The notes under the pieces: generated by a model
What the model was told of the DNA's origin: nothing
The model's input: only the letters and a program-made list of their open reading frames with translations
Databases searched by the model: none
Source of the DNA: Ditylenchus dipsaci
Taxonomy: Eukaryota > Nematoda > Chromadorea > Rhabditida > Anguinidae
Assembly (NCBI GenBank): GCA_004194705.1
Contig: SADC01000403.1
Span: forward strand, 40,992 to 104,991
DNA: 64,000 bases
Direction: 5' to 3'
Shown: positions 50,559 to 62,750 of the stretch, in pieces
Layout of the letters: every line of letters starts with the position of its first letter
Numbering within the stretch: position 1 is the first letter of the stretch
Translations under genes and position numbers: made by a program

Positions 50559-53500
50559 TTAAACAATAGGATCTGCCCAAACACAATCATCTTCAATCTT
50601 CAAGTTGTACTTGCCGTTGCCATACTCCGAAGTCACGATGCGGAACCAGCCTTGCTCGCCCCAAGCAGTTCCTGAAATTTTAAAATTGTAGTAAAAAAAC
50701 TTCAAAACAATCAAACAAAACTAACCCCAACTGTTTCGACCAATCCAGTACGAGACTCCAGTGTCGTGGTCAACCCCCCAGCCAACCACCTAAAACAGCT
50801 TTTTTAAATGTTTTTTTACAAAAAAAATAACTTACAGAAATGATGTGGTCAATTCCTTCATTGGCTGAAATATTTTAATTTTAGGTATTTGAAGAAAGTT
50901 TTAATAATTAATAAATCTAGGTAAAATTTTAAGTGCATACCGTAAAACATCTACAGGGTTTCATTTTATTTTGAACGATTTGATTTTCTGATTTAATCAG
51001 CACTTTGACCACACAAATTAGTTATTTACCACTAATTTTGTAGCTGATGCTTTACTATTTTAGATGCAGAAGAAAATTATTCGTTACATTTTGTAGATAA
51101 AATTTGGCTCTAGTAAAAAATACGTTTCCATTTTTTGCCTTGGTCCCCCGTTGCTTTTTTATTGAAAAAGAGCTTGCTTCCCCTGTTAATTTAATGGTAA
51201 TCATTATTAAGGTGACCATGTTAACCATAATCACCATAATTACTATAATCACCATATTAACATGACCGTAATGGACAGGGGGGGAAAGCTATTTTTCAAT
51301 AAAAAAACAACAGGGAGGACCAAGGCGAAAAATGGGAACGTATTGTTTACTAGACCCTAAAATTTTGTAGCTTTTTTAAATTCTATTTTTAAGAATATTG
51401 ACAAGCAATTTTATTTTTTCTAAACTTCTTATTTTGCTATGTAATAATGATTCGGCACTATGTTGTAGCGCAATTCAAAGACTGCCGAACCCGATTTTAT
51501 GGAATGAAATATTTTCAAGATATGGTTGAAAAAAATTCTGCAACAAAATCAGAATAAATGAAGAAAGCCTAAATTTGTGTTATTTGTCAGAAAAGGCCAT
51601 ATCTCAACACTCAGCTTTTCAAAAGTCATTTTATAAAATAAAATTTGTAGCTCTTGGAATGAGCTACAACATAGCATTAAAACTTTTGATATTGATCAAA
51701 CAATATATGAACAAAGTCAAACCAGTTGAAATGATGAAAATGTGTGTTAACCTGTCAAAAAATTGCATTCTATTAATACAATTTAAAACAGTTATAAAAT
51801 TATATCTAATTAATGTAATAATAAATCTCTTGTGCACATAAAATGGTAAAGCATCATCTACAAAATGGGTTGTTAAAGGACAATGATTTTTGCGCGCAGT
51901 GGCATGTGCAAAATTTGAATTGGCGGGGGACACTCCTCTTTCGTCTGTCAGTGTACTCTTTCGAGATGTTTTGAATGACTCGAAAGAGTACAACATAGAA
52001 CGAAGAGAAGTGTCCCCGCCAATTCAAATTTTGCACATGCCACTGCGCGCAAAAACCATGGTCCTTTAATCAATTATTTGTCTACTCAAAATGCTCATAA
52101 AAAAGCAAAGCAAATCATCGAAAATAAAATGAAAAACCTGTATTTATTCCAGTCGTCAAGAGATGATTGTAACAATTTTAGAACGGCTTGAAGGTTACGA
52201 TAGAGGATGAGCATAGGAGAAGGAAGAAAACCGGGGGCTAGATCAGAAAAAGCCTAGGAATTTCGAAATCTATGGTCAAGGTGTCTATCGAAGCAGGTGG
52301 ACGCCAACAAAAAATATAAGAAGATGGAGTTCCCAGGAAGACTCTAGAAGACTATAAAACACAAGAAGTAAGAAAAGCAAAGAAGCGGTAAATGACATCA
52401 AGCTGAATGACATTTCGTGAAAAAACAACAGTGCAGCAAGGGTGGAAGGGTGGTAGAAGAAAAAGTACAACTTTTCCAAGGCTGCCCTCATACTCCCGCG
52501 GTACACGGTAAGCGGGACAAGTGCCTCCCGACACAAAACTGCATTCCTGACACCGGTCCGTAGTCACCTATCTATGGAACGGCCTAATACCTCTAAAGCC
52601 ACGGGTCACGGTTATTTTTTAAACCTGGCAACAGATTTAAGGGTAAATCGGCCCTGCTCTACATGATAGAACTAATATACATATTATACTGTTTAGACAT
52701 TCAAATTGATTTTTGGCTGTCCTACAGGTCCTGTCCCGCGCTACAGATTTAAGAATTTGTCGCGCGGGACATTGACCGACGGAACAGCCTAAAACCCGTT
52801 TTTAATAGTTATTTTGACAAATCTGCCATGTCTAAGTTGTAGAGCACGGTCGATTTTCCCATGAATCTGTTGAAAGTGGTGAAAAATGATGGCTGGGAAT
52901 CGAGATACTAACAAAAAAGTGTTTGAAAAATTGTCCCGTGTCCCGGGGAGCATGAGGGAAGCCTTATAATTGACCAAAATTTAGTCGAAATTACACTTAA
53001 AAGATCATATACCTTTGAGTAACTGAAGTCAATTTTTTGAAAAAAGTTTAAATTTTCAAATAAAAAACTGTTGAGAAATGTTTTTTTTCCATGCTACTCA
53101 TAGAAAGCTAGTTTAAGACGTCATTTTTGGTCAGTTTTAGAAAAGAATAGATTTGTGATGTAAACTGAATAAGTACCTCAATTTTATCAATATACACTAC
53201 TTTTCTCTTTGTAAATTCCTGCACTGTAAGTGTCAAAGGCCTTAGTAGCAGCAATCCCACAAGCAATTGGACCATGGTGGAAATCTCAGCTTTCATTTTC
53301 TGCATTCCCGACACCGGTCCGTAGTCACCCACTTTGTAGAGGGTGTAGTTAGCAATCGAAAAGCAGTCTCCAGGCCAGCAGCTTCCACATTGGTTGTTTG
53401 GGTTGCACTCTACAACAAAACACTTTTACTACCCAAAAATCTTGAAATCCGTGGTTACCTCCATCTCTAGCCTGATAGTTGTTGCAAGTCTCGTGCGGGA

Positions 53501-54929
53501 TGCCGTGTCTAAATTAACAAAAGGTACAATAAAAGGGACGATGCCTTTTTTCGCCGCAAAAAGTCTTTCTACCATGTTTTGAAAATTTTCGCCAAAAATT
53601 TTGTTTTTTTTCAAAAAATGCTCGGGGACTAAGGTAACACTTTAGGTTACAAAAATTCTATGTTACCTTGGTTCTCCAAGGTGACTAAAAAAATTTGGTA
53701 AAAATGCTGAAAAGATGGTAGAAACACACCGTGAACGAATTGTCAGGCTATATTTTAAAGTGCTTGTTCCCCTGTAGTTTTGGCCAAGTTTGCGGCAAAA
53801 AAGTTTTTTTCAGGGAAAAACTCCTTATGAATGCCCTGCAATAAGAAAATTGTTTTTTACTAACTTATGAGCATATTTATAGACTAGATCGGCCTGTCCA
53901 CCCTCGCAACTTCCAGCTCCAGCACAGTCGATCACCTCCTGGGTAGATAGATAAGCTGGTGGCTTTAAAATATCAATGCTAATATTTATTAACTTAAAAC
54001 TATTGTTTATTACCCAAGCATTCTTTCTCTTGATATTTATTCTGTCGCCCAAAGCGGAAGTGGCTCCAAAAGCCCAGCAAGAGCCACAATCTTAAACAAA
54101 TTTGTTTTTGGTAAGACGTTCTAAGCTTGTGTAATGTACATTGAGGAATGTGCTGGTTGCGGTCAGGCCCACAGTAGTTGATTCCATTCACATTTCTCCA
54201 GTCCCAACTGGTCGGCAGATCTCCAAAATTGTAGTCTTGGTAGTCGTGCAGGCGGGGAGAAGTCCTTAAAAATTTGAAAATGCGATATTTCGAAAAGCAT
54301 GGCCAACAAACTGAATTTTTTAACGAATCTGGGTCAAGACCAACAATAAAAAGCTCCCCACATATTTTTTTAAATTTCTGAGTCAGACAAAAAAACACCA
54401 TTTTGCCGCGTCGAAAACTGTGCGTTATTCACTGTATATTATTTCGTTTATCATACGAGAAATTTTACAGTTAATAATGGAGCAAAATCTGACTCAGGAT
54501 GAGTAGTTCTTTTCGTTGAGTCAGAAAAAAAAGCATGGGACAGAAATTAATTTAAAAAATTGCTTTGCCCAAAAGTCAGAATTTTTTTTGTTCGGAGGTG
54601 TTTTATATGTCTTTATCGGGATTGAAGAAACAGATTATTAAACTTTTTTATACAAAGGTCTATTAAAAAATACTCACTTGACTTGGGAAACTGTTCCATT
54701 TTGTGGCTTTTTATAACATCCACTCAAATGTACTGACTTTTGCTGCGCTTACTTGTAGTTTTTTTAGCTGGAGCGATACTAATGCTGTCTTCAAAAGTGT
54801 CTCGCTCCTCATTGGCCACAATGCTGTACTCAGTCTCGGTGTGGTGATGATGTCTGGAGTGTTTGGCTACTACACACGAAAAATTCACCAAAACGCCCAA
54901 AGAGCTGTCAAAAGCAGGACTTTGGTCAT
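50559..54929 (-). CDS. CTSZ: Cathepsin Z/X-like cysteine protease
   Basis: Papain-family (C1A) lysosomal carboxypeptidase. Exons: 54929-54753 (signal peptide [13 protein letters not shown]), 54264-54140 ([20 protein letters not shown], then [18 protein letters not shown], the cathepsin Z mature N-terminus), 54090-54014 ([19 protein letters not shown], catalytic Cys), 53962-53865 ([20 protein letters not shown]), 53508-53459 ([16 protein letters not shown]), 53409-53201 ([12 protein letters not shown] .. [17 protein letters not shown]), 50864-50836 (NEGIDHIIS, catalytic His), 50789-50726 (VVGWGVDHD .. YWIGRNSWG, catalytic Asn) and 50671-50559 ([19 protein letters not shown] .. DPIV, TAA). All three catalytic residues are present. 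One-base deficits occur near 54,892, 53,274 and 53,257. An exon for part of the propeptide, between 54,753 and 54,264, is unresolved (54,681-54,708 is a weak candidate). Confidence 0.93.
51109..51354. repeat. Inverted-repeat element (CCTTGGTCCCCC family)
   Basis: TCTAGTAAAAAATACGTTTCC faces GGGAACGTATTGTTTACTAGA, with 'ttgccttggtcccccgttg' and 'caacagggaggaccaaggcg' inside. The core has 'gaccatgttaaccataatca' runs that also appear near 16,620-16,740. It lies in the 2.3-kb cathepsin Z intron. Confidence 0.8.
51877..52065. mobile_element. TTAA MITE (AGGACCATGG family)
   Basis: TTAA at 51,873-51,876 and 52,066-52,069. Ends AGGACAATGATTTTTGCGCG / CGCGCAAAAACCATGGTCCT. The arms match 831-1,020 closely. 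Confidence 0.8.
52539..52568 (-). pseudogene. 30-bp duplicate of a cathepsin Z exon segment
   Basis: 29 of 30 bases equal 53,300-53,329, encoding [10 protein letters not shown], but the flanks are unrelated. It sits in the intron downstream of the parent exon, in the same orientation. Too short to work alone as an exon of this domain. Confidence 0.65.
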
Positions 54930-55373
54930 ACTTTGGTAGACAAAATGATTTTAATACTGACAAATAAGACGAAAACAACTTTTTGCGATAATGAAGAAGT
55001 AGGGAAAAAGTGGAAGGATGGCATCTGTTTATGGCTTGCTCCTTGTCTTATCTATTCAGTTCAATCGAAAAGGGATGATTAAAAAAAGAAGAGAGGGAAA
55101 ATTAGTTATTGTTGACCAATCAGTTATGTGATAGAGGTATATTTTATTGGTAGGAGTGTAGGAAAGCGGTAGTAAAATGTCATATTTTGAACAGTGTCAG
55201 CTGATATGGCTTTAAATAGTGAGTAAAAGGAAGAATCCCTAAAATATCGGCTCTGTATGTGTTCGCACCCATCCAAAAAAAACTTGCGTTGGTCTTTCCT
55301 CTTTTAATTTTTTCGCAAAAAATTTCTTCTTCTAAAGGTATCCAAAATTTATATACACTTTTTGATCATTTAA

Positions 55374-55564
55374 AGAACCATACTTGTTGATGCAAATGAG
55401 AATTGACAAATTCAAATGCGCGCGGGACACTTCTCTTCCGTCTCGCACCTACTCTTTTGAGTCGCTCGAAATAACTCCAAAGAGTAGAGTGCGAGACGAA
55501 AGAGAAGTGTCCCGCGCGCATTTGAATTTGTCAAATTTTCATTTGCATCAACAAGTATGGTCCT
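55374..55564. mobile_element. TTAA MITE (AGGACCATACTTGTTGATG)
   Basis: TTAA on both sides (55,370-55,373 and 55,565-55,568). AGAACCATACTTGTTGATGC faces GCATCAACAAGTATGGTCCT. Internal 'gggacacttctctt' / 'aagagaagtgtccc' and 'agacgaaagagaag' are shared with 831-1,020, so different outer ends flank a common core. Confidence 0.8.
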
Positions 55565-57273
55565 TTAAATACAAAATTTTTTTGATGTAAAGCAATAGGC
55601 AATATGTTGCCTTGGTCATCCAAGCTAGTTTTTCCGTAAATGTCAAAATATATAAATTTAGGCTTAGGTAAGGGTACGTCTGTTAGACTCAAAAATATTT
55701 CTAGAATCTTTAAAAAGTAATTTAATTAAATGTAACTAAAGTAAAATAATGTAATTTGAAACTTTTGGAAGAAAATGAATTTGCAAAAAAATAACAAGGT
55801 TCAAGACAAGTTTTTTTCTGAGTGAGCTGCAAAAACATATAGAGCCAAAGTTTTATCACAAAAAGGAAATTTCTCAAAACACAAATAAAATTTCGACGCA
55901 AAGAGTAAAATAGGAAAAAAATTGGGGTCAACATGAAATTTCGCGTGCTTAACCGAGAATCAAAAAATCGGAATCACTAGAGCTCATGGGAGTTAAAAAC
56001 GCAAAGAAAAAAAGTTTTAAAAATGTTTATTCTAGGCTGAGATGTAAGTTCTCAAAGTAGAGGGAATCACCCTACAGTGTGAGAATCTTTAACACAAAAT
56101 TCCCAAGATAATGGCTAAAGTATACGTCATCCTCGAAAAAATGGGTTTTACTTCTGATTTGTATTTCTCGACTCCCAAAACACGCAAAAGCACGTTTTTA
56201 TGTATTAGACGGACATTTTTGAAAAAGATTGGTGACCAACATTTTGGCTTTTTTCCTTGGGCGACCAAGGTCTATATACATTTCAAAGATCAATAGAATT
56301 GCTCATCCATTTTGCAGGTATGTCGGTGCGCTCATTTCAACTCCAAGTTCTCTGCGCTCCCGAACGTGGTTTCCTTTTGACAAAAGCCAAAATTTTGGTC
56401 AAATTTTTACATTTATACACTCTTTATGAATTGTTAATCTTTTTAAAGAAAAAGAGCCTTTATTATCGGAAGTACTAATTTGTCCTTTTTTTCTTTTTCT
56501 TGTTAGTGTATACATACAGTCAATCGAATTTTTGAGATCAGCGCTGGCGCCTGGCACCATTTTTTGGCCGTGCAGCTATAGGTGTGAGTTTAGTAAGTAT
56601 GTTATTTTTCTTGCCTTTCACACAGCCCCTGCTCAGGCCTTGTAAATAATCAATTTCTGCATATAACTCTAGCAGTCTCATATTTTTATGTATACGTAAC
56701 TTAAAAAATCTTAAGCAACTGATATATAGTGCGCATTATATTATTTTGCGTATTCATTTTTATCAACGCTATAATATTTTTTGTTAGGTCTTTCTATCAT
56801 TTTTTCCAAGAGTGCCCCGAAAAAATTTGATCCCCTTTAAAGGTGTCGAACGCTTTAAAACCGAAATAACTTTTTGTTCTAACGCAAATTCAAAATTTTG
56901 TAACCGCAGTTCGACTCAGTCTCATCCGACAACTTTTTCGGTATATAAAGTCAATTTTTTGGACAAAATTGTGCCAGCCGTTTCCGTCTTATGAAAAATA
57001 TTCGCCGACCGTTCGCCGCTATAAATATTCGATTTCTTTCTATAGTTGAATTTTTCAATCCATAGATATTCTCTTCCGCATTTGAAGCTATTCTTGCACT
57101 ACAGTCAAGCTTTGACTCAACGATACCCTTGAACCTTTACTACTTAGCTGAGTTTGTCATTTTTTACAACGATTTTCTGAAGGTTTCATGCAGGGTGTAT
57201 AAATTTTCCTCATACTTTGAAACCGTCATAATTACTTCTCTAGTCTTTTTTTTTCAAGATCTGTATTTTAGAC

Positions 57274-57460
57274 CAACTCAGCTCGATCTAGCAATTTTTT
57301 GGTAAAAACATGATTTTGCTTGTCCCCTTCCCTGTGGTTTGGGCCTTGCCCATCAAATAGCCATTAACATTCCAGGACCCAAACCACAGGAGAGGAAAGG
57401 CGAAAATAGTGTTTTAACAATATATACCAAAAAATTTGCTAGATCAAGCTGAGTAAATCT
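57274..57460. repeat. Inverted-repeat element, same layout as 2,017
   Basis: 'ctcagctcgatctagcaattt' faces 'aaatttgctagatcaagctga'. The centre has 'ccctgtggtttgggcc' and 'ggacccaaaccacagg'. Confidence 0.65.
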
Positions 57461-57709
57461 GAAAACAGATTTTGGAAAATGGCCTGGGGGAAAAGTTATG
57501 ACGGTTGAAAGTATTAGGAAAAATTAGCAATCTCATTCCGATTGGGCCTATTTTTTCTAACATAAGATTTTTTTCTAAAAACCAAAGCCGCAGCTTAACG
57601 ACCCTCTTCTTGGAAAAATGGGTATAAAAAGAAGGTTTGCATTTAGGAAAGATTCAGAATCTCAAAAATTTCTTGTAATAATATAGATTTAGAACTCTCC
57701 ACGTGTTTG

Positions 57710-57932
57710 AAAGGGCATGCCCGTGCGTTCAAAATTGGTGCTCGCCAATTCAAAATTTTTTCATAATCATTGCATTTCCGTAAAGTTTTTTTGACTGGTG
57801 TTCTAACAAAACAAGGCCTAGAATTTAATTTTAAGTATGGTTTTGTTAGAAACCAATCAAAAATTTGGCACAGAAATCCAATGATCAGGAAAAAAATTTT
57901 AAATTGGCGGGCACCAATTTTGAACGCACGGG
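57710..57932. mobile_element. Degenerate TTAA-type MITE
   Basis: 'cccgtgcgttcaaaattggtg' faces 'caccaattttgaacgcacggg', with 'gtttctaac' type centre strings as in 46,095. The flanking TTAA is not preserved. Confidence 0.65.
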
Positions 57933-58294
57933 AATTCAATTACCAATTTAAGATTTTTCTTTTGGTATTAAAATACAAAAATGGTGTTTTACATTTTTAA
58001 TCTTGTTCTTGCTACATTATTTATAACTAATTATGCTATGCCTAACACTTGTAAGTTGTTTTGAAAAAATTAAAAAGTTCTTTGAGTGCTAATTGTTAGA
58101 CAATCTGTAAAAATGAATAACTTCTCGTGAAAAGATGGCCGTGTCGGAAAATCATTAATATTCTTTTGACCATATTATGTAGCTTGAATATTGGGGTGTT
58201 TTAAGCCGTTGGACTTTTTTTAAAATTAAAAAAGTTCTAAATGGAACAACGAGACTACATCGAAAACTGTGACACACTCATCCCAAATACTATA

Positions 58295-58460
58295 CAGTCA
58301 AGTCTCATTAACGAACCCTGGGACCGCCAAAATGTTCGTTAAATCGAAGGTTTCGTTAATCGAGAGCTTATTTTAGTCATTTATTTAACGGTGGCCAAAT
58401 AGCCACCAAAAAAGGTTCGTTAAATCAAGAGTTTCGTTAAATCGTTAAATCGAACTTGAC
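58295..58460. mobile_element. pogo-like MITE, about 166 bp
   Basis: CAGTCAAGTCTCATTAACGAA at the left and TTAAATCGAACTTGACTA at the right, TA-flanked. 'ttcgttaaatcga' recurs inside several times. Confidence 0.65.
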
Positions 58461-59149
58461 TATAGAGATAAGTAAGGGTATATACCCGAAGGTAAAAGAT
58501 TAAATTTTTACCCACTTTCATTCGATACCGGCTATGGGCATATGCCCGTGGGTATGGGTAGGGTATGTGCGCATCTCAACTCCAAGCCCCTGAGCCCCCA
58601 AGCCCTTCCCGAGTAGCTTTTTTGGGGGGCGTATTACCGAGTAGCGTTCAAAAATCGCGCATGTCGCTGCGCGCAAAGAGCATGGTCCTTTAACTATGTG
58701 AAATTAGTTGACTATAAAAATTTCGTTAACTATGTAAGATGTGTTGACTATGTGAAATTGGTTAACTATGTAAAATGTGTTAATTTTTATGGTATATACC
58801 CTCATTTATTTGATACGGCGCATTGAGGCTGGATTTTGTCGGATTCCTTCGTCATCCAGCCAAATCGCGTGAAAAATGAAGTTTCGCTATATGGGAGGTA
58901 CCGTTATATTGGGTGCCATCTGTTCCGGGTTCGACTGTATGTGATTTCAAAAAAAAAGCACAAAGATTTGATACATAATAAGACCATCACCAAAATTAAG
59001 CCTTGTCTTGCTTTCAATACTACTACTTATTTTTGTAGGGGTGTTGAACTTGAATTATCAAATAATTTTTTGTAAAAGTCTATGAAAAAAGAATTATAGA
59101 AACAGTCATACTGGTATTATAGCTCATGCATATCCTCTAGCATTAAACG

Positions 59150-59222
59150 ACTCGGCAGCTTAATGGTAGTGTCTGTGGTGCTTCATAACTAACATAGTAG
59201 TTCAAATCCGCCTGGAAAACTA
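59150..59222 (+). other. tRNA-like (degenerate) sequence
   Basis: 'cagcttaatggtagt' resembles an A box and 'gttcaaatcc' a B box at tRNA spacing. The T stem (agtag/ccgcc) and the anticodon stem do not pair, so at best this is a decayed tRNA or a SINE head. Confidence 0.3.
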
Positions 59223-60928
59223 CCTACTTTTTAAGTTTAAATTGGGTGAGCTTAAACTTAAAATAGGGTCCTGTTAAGGTGCTAGGTCGTTGTTTTTAAA
59301 GTTTAATAGTTACTCTAACTAAACTTAACACCACCCAATTTAAACTCAATACCGAGTTCCTGTCCTAAACGCTACAAGAATATGCAGAATTTTTTAAATA
59401 CAAGTTCCCGTATGTCACAGTCAGGGTCCTTCCTTGTTAGTTGTTCGAAATAACTTAGAAATTTGCAGCTGGATACGACACTGAACTACACAAACGTGCT
59501 TACCATGGAATCCCAGCAGAAAAACGTCCTGAGAACTGGAGCGATCTTCTGGTCTTTTAAAAAATAGTTTCATAAACATAAATACTATTTTTACATTAAG
59601 GATGAGATGCAAAAAGATTTCACGAAAAAAAGAATTGAAAATAGTAGATTAGAGGAAAATTATTTGCCAAAATCGAAAGATTTTTCTTTATTCTGTCAAA
59701 TATATAAATTTGTAAAAGTAAAAGAAGATCTTCAAAGATTAGAAGCAGACAAAAATAAGAATAAGAAAAACGCAATACTTCGAAGTTTTGACTTAGTGAG
59801 TTGCAGTAGTAACTGGTGTTGGATAAGTTGAAACGGATTTTTGAGCTCATTGTTTAAAAGGAAAATATTGCTACGAAAAAAATTCGAGACATGAGTTTTA
59901 TAGCCCTATTCATCTCCTTTCGAATAGTATGTAAAGTTTTTTTTCAGAATATCATAGAATAGTCATTATTTGGCTTTAAACACCTCTGAGGTCATTATGA
60001 AGACTTTGAGGACCTACATCTCAGCACAGAAAAAAAAATTGCAAATATATTTTTGCGTTTTCTTAACTCCGAGGAGCTCTACCGATTCCGCTTTATAGAT
60101 TTCGGTTGGCCACCTAAAAGTCTCGAGATCGACCTCCGATTTGCCGATTCTTGAGGGGTTGAACAATAATTAGCCCGGGCTTATTACTAGAGAAAATATG
60201 GTAATCAAAATACAGTCGACTTTAAGCTGACATCCTTTTTCAAGCTGGCCTTACAAGAGAACCACCCAAGATGTCTTTTTGATCTGATATAAAAACTGGC
60301 CGGCCGAAAAATTAAATATATCTTAGACTAATGTGTAAGTTCGTCTTAATATACGCTGGTCAACCCTTATCTAAGACTAAGCCTGAAAAATAACAGAAAA
60401 GGTTAACAGGAGGACCTGTTTTGGATAGGTCCTGATTGTCGCATCTCGAATATCTGTTAAATGAGAATTTTTGTTCACATTAACTTTGCAAAGACATACA
60501 TAAACCACTGCTGTTTAGTTAGTCTTAGGGTAAAAAATGTTTTTTTTCGGTTCTGATTCGTATGAATTCAGATTTTACAGATCATTATTGAACTTTCAGT
60601 GATTTTCGCCGAACGACACCGATTGAAAAATTTGAAAAAAGGGGTTTTCTTTTTTCAAAGTAATCCAGTTTTTTATGAGACTTGATAGATGGTCATTGGT
60701 AGTTAGGTTTTTTAGTGAAAACAAAGTTGACAACCCCACCTGAAATCGGATTTTAAGGCCAGTTTGAAAAGTGTTGAAGACCACTTTCCGTAGTGAAAAC
60801 GCTGTTTTCAGCCTTTTTTGACCCAAAAGTTACAAAACCATAGGGGAGACCAAGCTAATTTGAAATTTTAGGTCTCAGTTGGCAACTTTCGGAGTCAAGA
60901 TCTACGGTTTACAATATTTTGTATTTAA

Positions 60929-61107
60929 AGGACCATACTTGTTGATGCAAATGAAAATTTGGCAAATTCAAATGCGCGAGGGACACTTCTCTTTCGTCTC
61001 GCACTCTACTCTTTGGAGTTATTTCGAGCGACTCAAAAGAGTGCAGTGAGAGACGAAAGAGAACTGTCCCATTTGAATTTTTTCAAATTCTCATTTTTAC
61101 AACATAG
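60929..61107. mobile_element. Degenerate TTAA MITE
   Basis: Left end AGGACCATACTTGTTGATGC after TTAA (60,925-60,928) matches 55,374. The right arm has decayed but keeps 'gagacgaaagagaactgtccc'. Confidence 0.6.
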
Positions 61108-61242
61108 TGCTATAATTGTGTGAAAGCGCGAAGCCCTGAATTAAACTTTTGACCAGTGAGAGTGATGGAAATGCTCGTATTTTAATAAACCCCCTGCTGC
61201 GACCCCCTGCCCGACTGCCACTGGGTGCTCACCTTTCTTATC

Positions 61243-61290
61243 CGGCAGGGAACTGTCCGGCAGGGAATTGGCGCGGCAGGGAAATGTCCG
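61243..61290. repeat. GC-rich tandem repeat, about three units
   Basis: 'ccggcagggaactgt' repeats about three times with changes, in a G+C-rich patch (61,180-61,310). Confidence 0.6.
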
Positions 61291-62568
61291 TGGCCGTACA
61301 CAGGGTTGTTATTTGCATGAAATCCCAAAATTAATGTACATCAATACACTATTGAAAAATAAAATAGTTTTGGTACTTAGACCAGCAACTTTCAATTAAA
61401 AGTGACTTTAAATTTTTGAGAATATGGTGTCGTCAAATATAAAATTGCGGGTCTAAGTGACATTTTTTTGTTTTCAAAAACGATCGCTAAAATCGGAATC
61501 CTTGATATTTTTAGCATCAGACTACCGAATTTTAACTGAAAAAAGAACCCACCAAAATTTGGGGTTAAAAAGTGTCAGATCCTAGGCGGATCTTTTTTGT
61601 GAGGAGCAATGAGTAATGAAAAAAAATGTCAGTGTATAAACTTTTTCTTCAATATTGAGTCCTGGTGACCACATTCAGTTTCTAAGCTACAAACTGAGAC
61701 TGAGTTTGCCTAATTGTGATATGAAAAATGTACAATAAACTTGTAACCGAAAACTGTGCATAGGTGAAAAGGACACGTCAAATCTATGTCTTTTTCTTGA
61801 CAAACGCAATTTTTGTCGCTAAACCAAACTTTTTCTTCAAAATATTTTCTTTTTTCAATTCACTACAAAGGGATAAATAAACGCTATATTATTCACAAAC
61901 TGAAATATGCTATTCTGAAGCTTGTCTAAAAACAAAACTCAAAGGTTCTAAAAGCGAGGAATGTTAGGGTATTGAAAGTTTGCTGACTTTGTGAAGTTTT
62001 CAAATTTTCTTGTAAATAGAAACCGGGCATGCTGAATTTTTAAATTGTATTTTAACCATTACAAGTTATGCTACAAAAAGGTTGTAATGTTAAATTTTGT
62101 TCCATAAACAAAGACTGGGTGTGAGCTTAAACCATTAAAATAGAGATTTTTTGGAAAATTCAGCCAAAAATGGGTTAAAGCTAAATTTAAAAAAATTAGT
62201 AAAGTGAACATATTGAATCAAACTAAAAAAGTTGTAATTGCAAAAATTCTGAAATTTTTATAATTGAAAATTGCTATTTAGATTAAAGATGACTTAGAAG
62301 ATATAAAGAAAGAATTTAAATGGGTAGAAACAAAAGAAATTGAACAGGTAAATTTTTTAAATCAATACAGCCTTTTCGCTCTAATAAAGCCACCTATGCA
62401 ATATTAGAACAAACTTTTTTAAAATAGTTTATCTACTAAAAGAGTCTTGTTGCCAAGCTTTAGTTGAAAAAACAAAATAGAATACCACTAAATCACCACT
62501 GTTTGACGTTCTAACAAAGATCGTCTTTTTGCTTTAAGAGTAGTGGTAGGGTAGTCAAGGGTACCTGG

Positions 62569-62750
62569 CAGGGTTCGCAGATGTCCTGATTTATCAGGAA
62601 TTTCCTGATTTTTCAATTCAAATCCTGATTTTTGATCGCCAAAAATCAGGGATCACCTGATTTTTGGAGATTTTTTTGTTCAAAATCCTGATTTTTAGAG
62701 ATTTTTTTGTTCAAAATCCTGATTTTCCGTTTTTTCATCTGCGAACCCTG
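62569..62750. mobile_element. hAT MITE, 182 bp, 8-bp TSD
   Basis: CAGGGTTCGCAGATG at the left, CATCTGCGAACCCTG at the right (perfect 15-bp inverted ends). The exact duplication gtacctgg lies at 62,561-62,568 and 62,751-62,758. The interior is nearly all 'aaatcctgatttttt' words in both or partial orientation. Confidence 0.92.

Larger units (their letters stand above)
54980..62560. other. Intergenic region of repeats, no gene recognised
   Basis: Between the cathepsin Z start and the hAT MITE at 62,569 I see only MITEs, pogo-like pieces, a tRNA-like fragment, a GC-rich tandem patch and AT-rich filler. None of the ORFs here shows a family signature. Confidence 0.6.

Noticed and set aside
54703..54939. 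78-codon plus-strand ORF with hydrophobic segments, at first reminiscent of a small membrane protein
   Set aside because: It is the antisense shadow of cathepsin Z exon 1, which has an ATG, signal peptide and donor on the minus strand.
59150..59222. A functional tRNA gene
   Set aside because: A- and B-box-like strings are present, but the T and anticodon stems do not pair. Kept only as a tRNA-like fragment.
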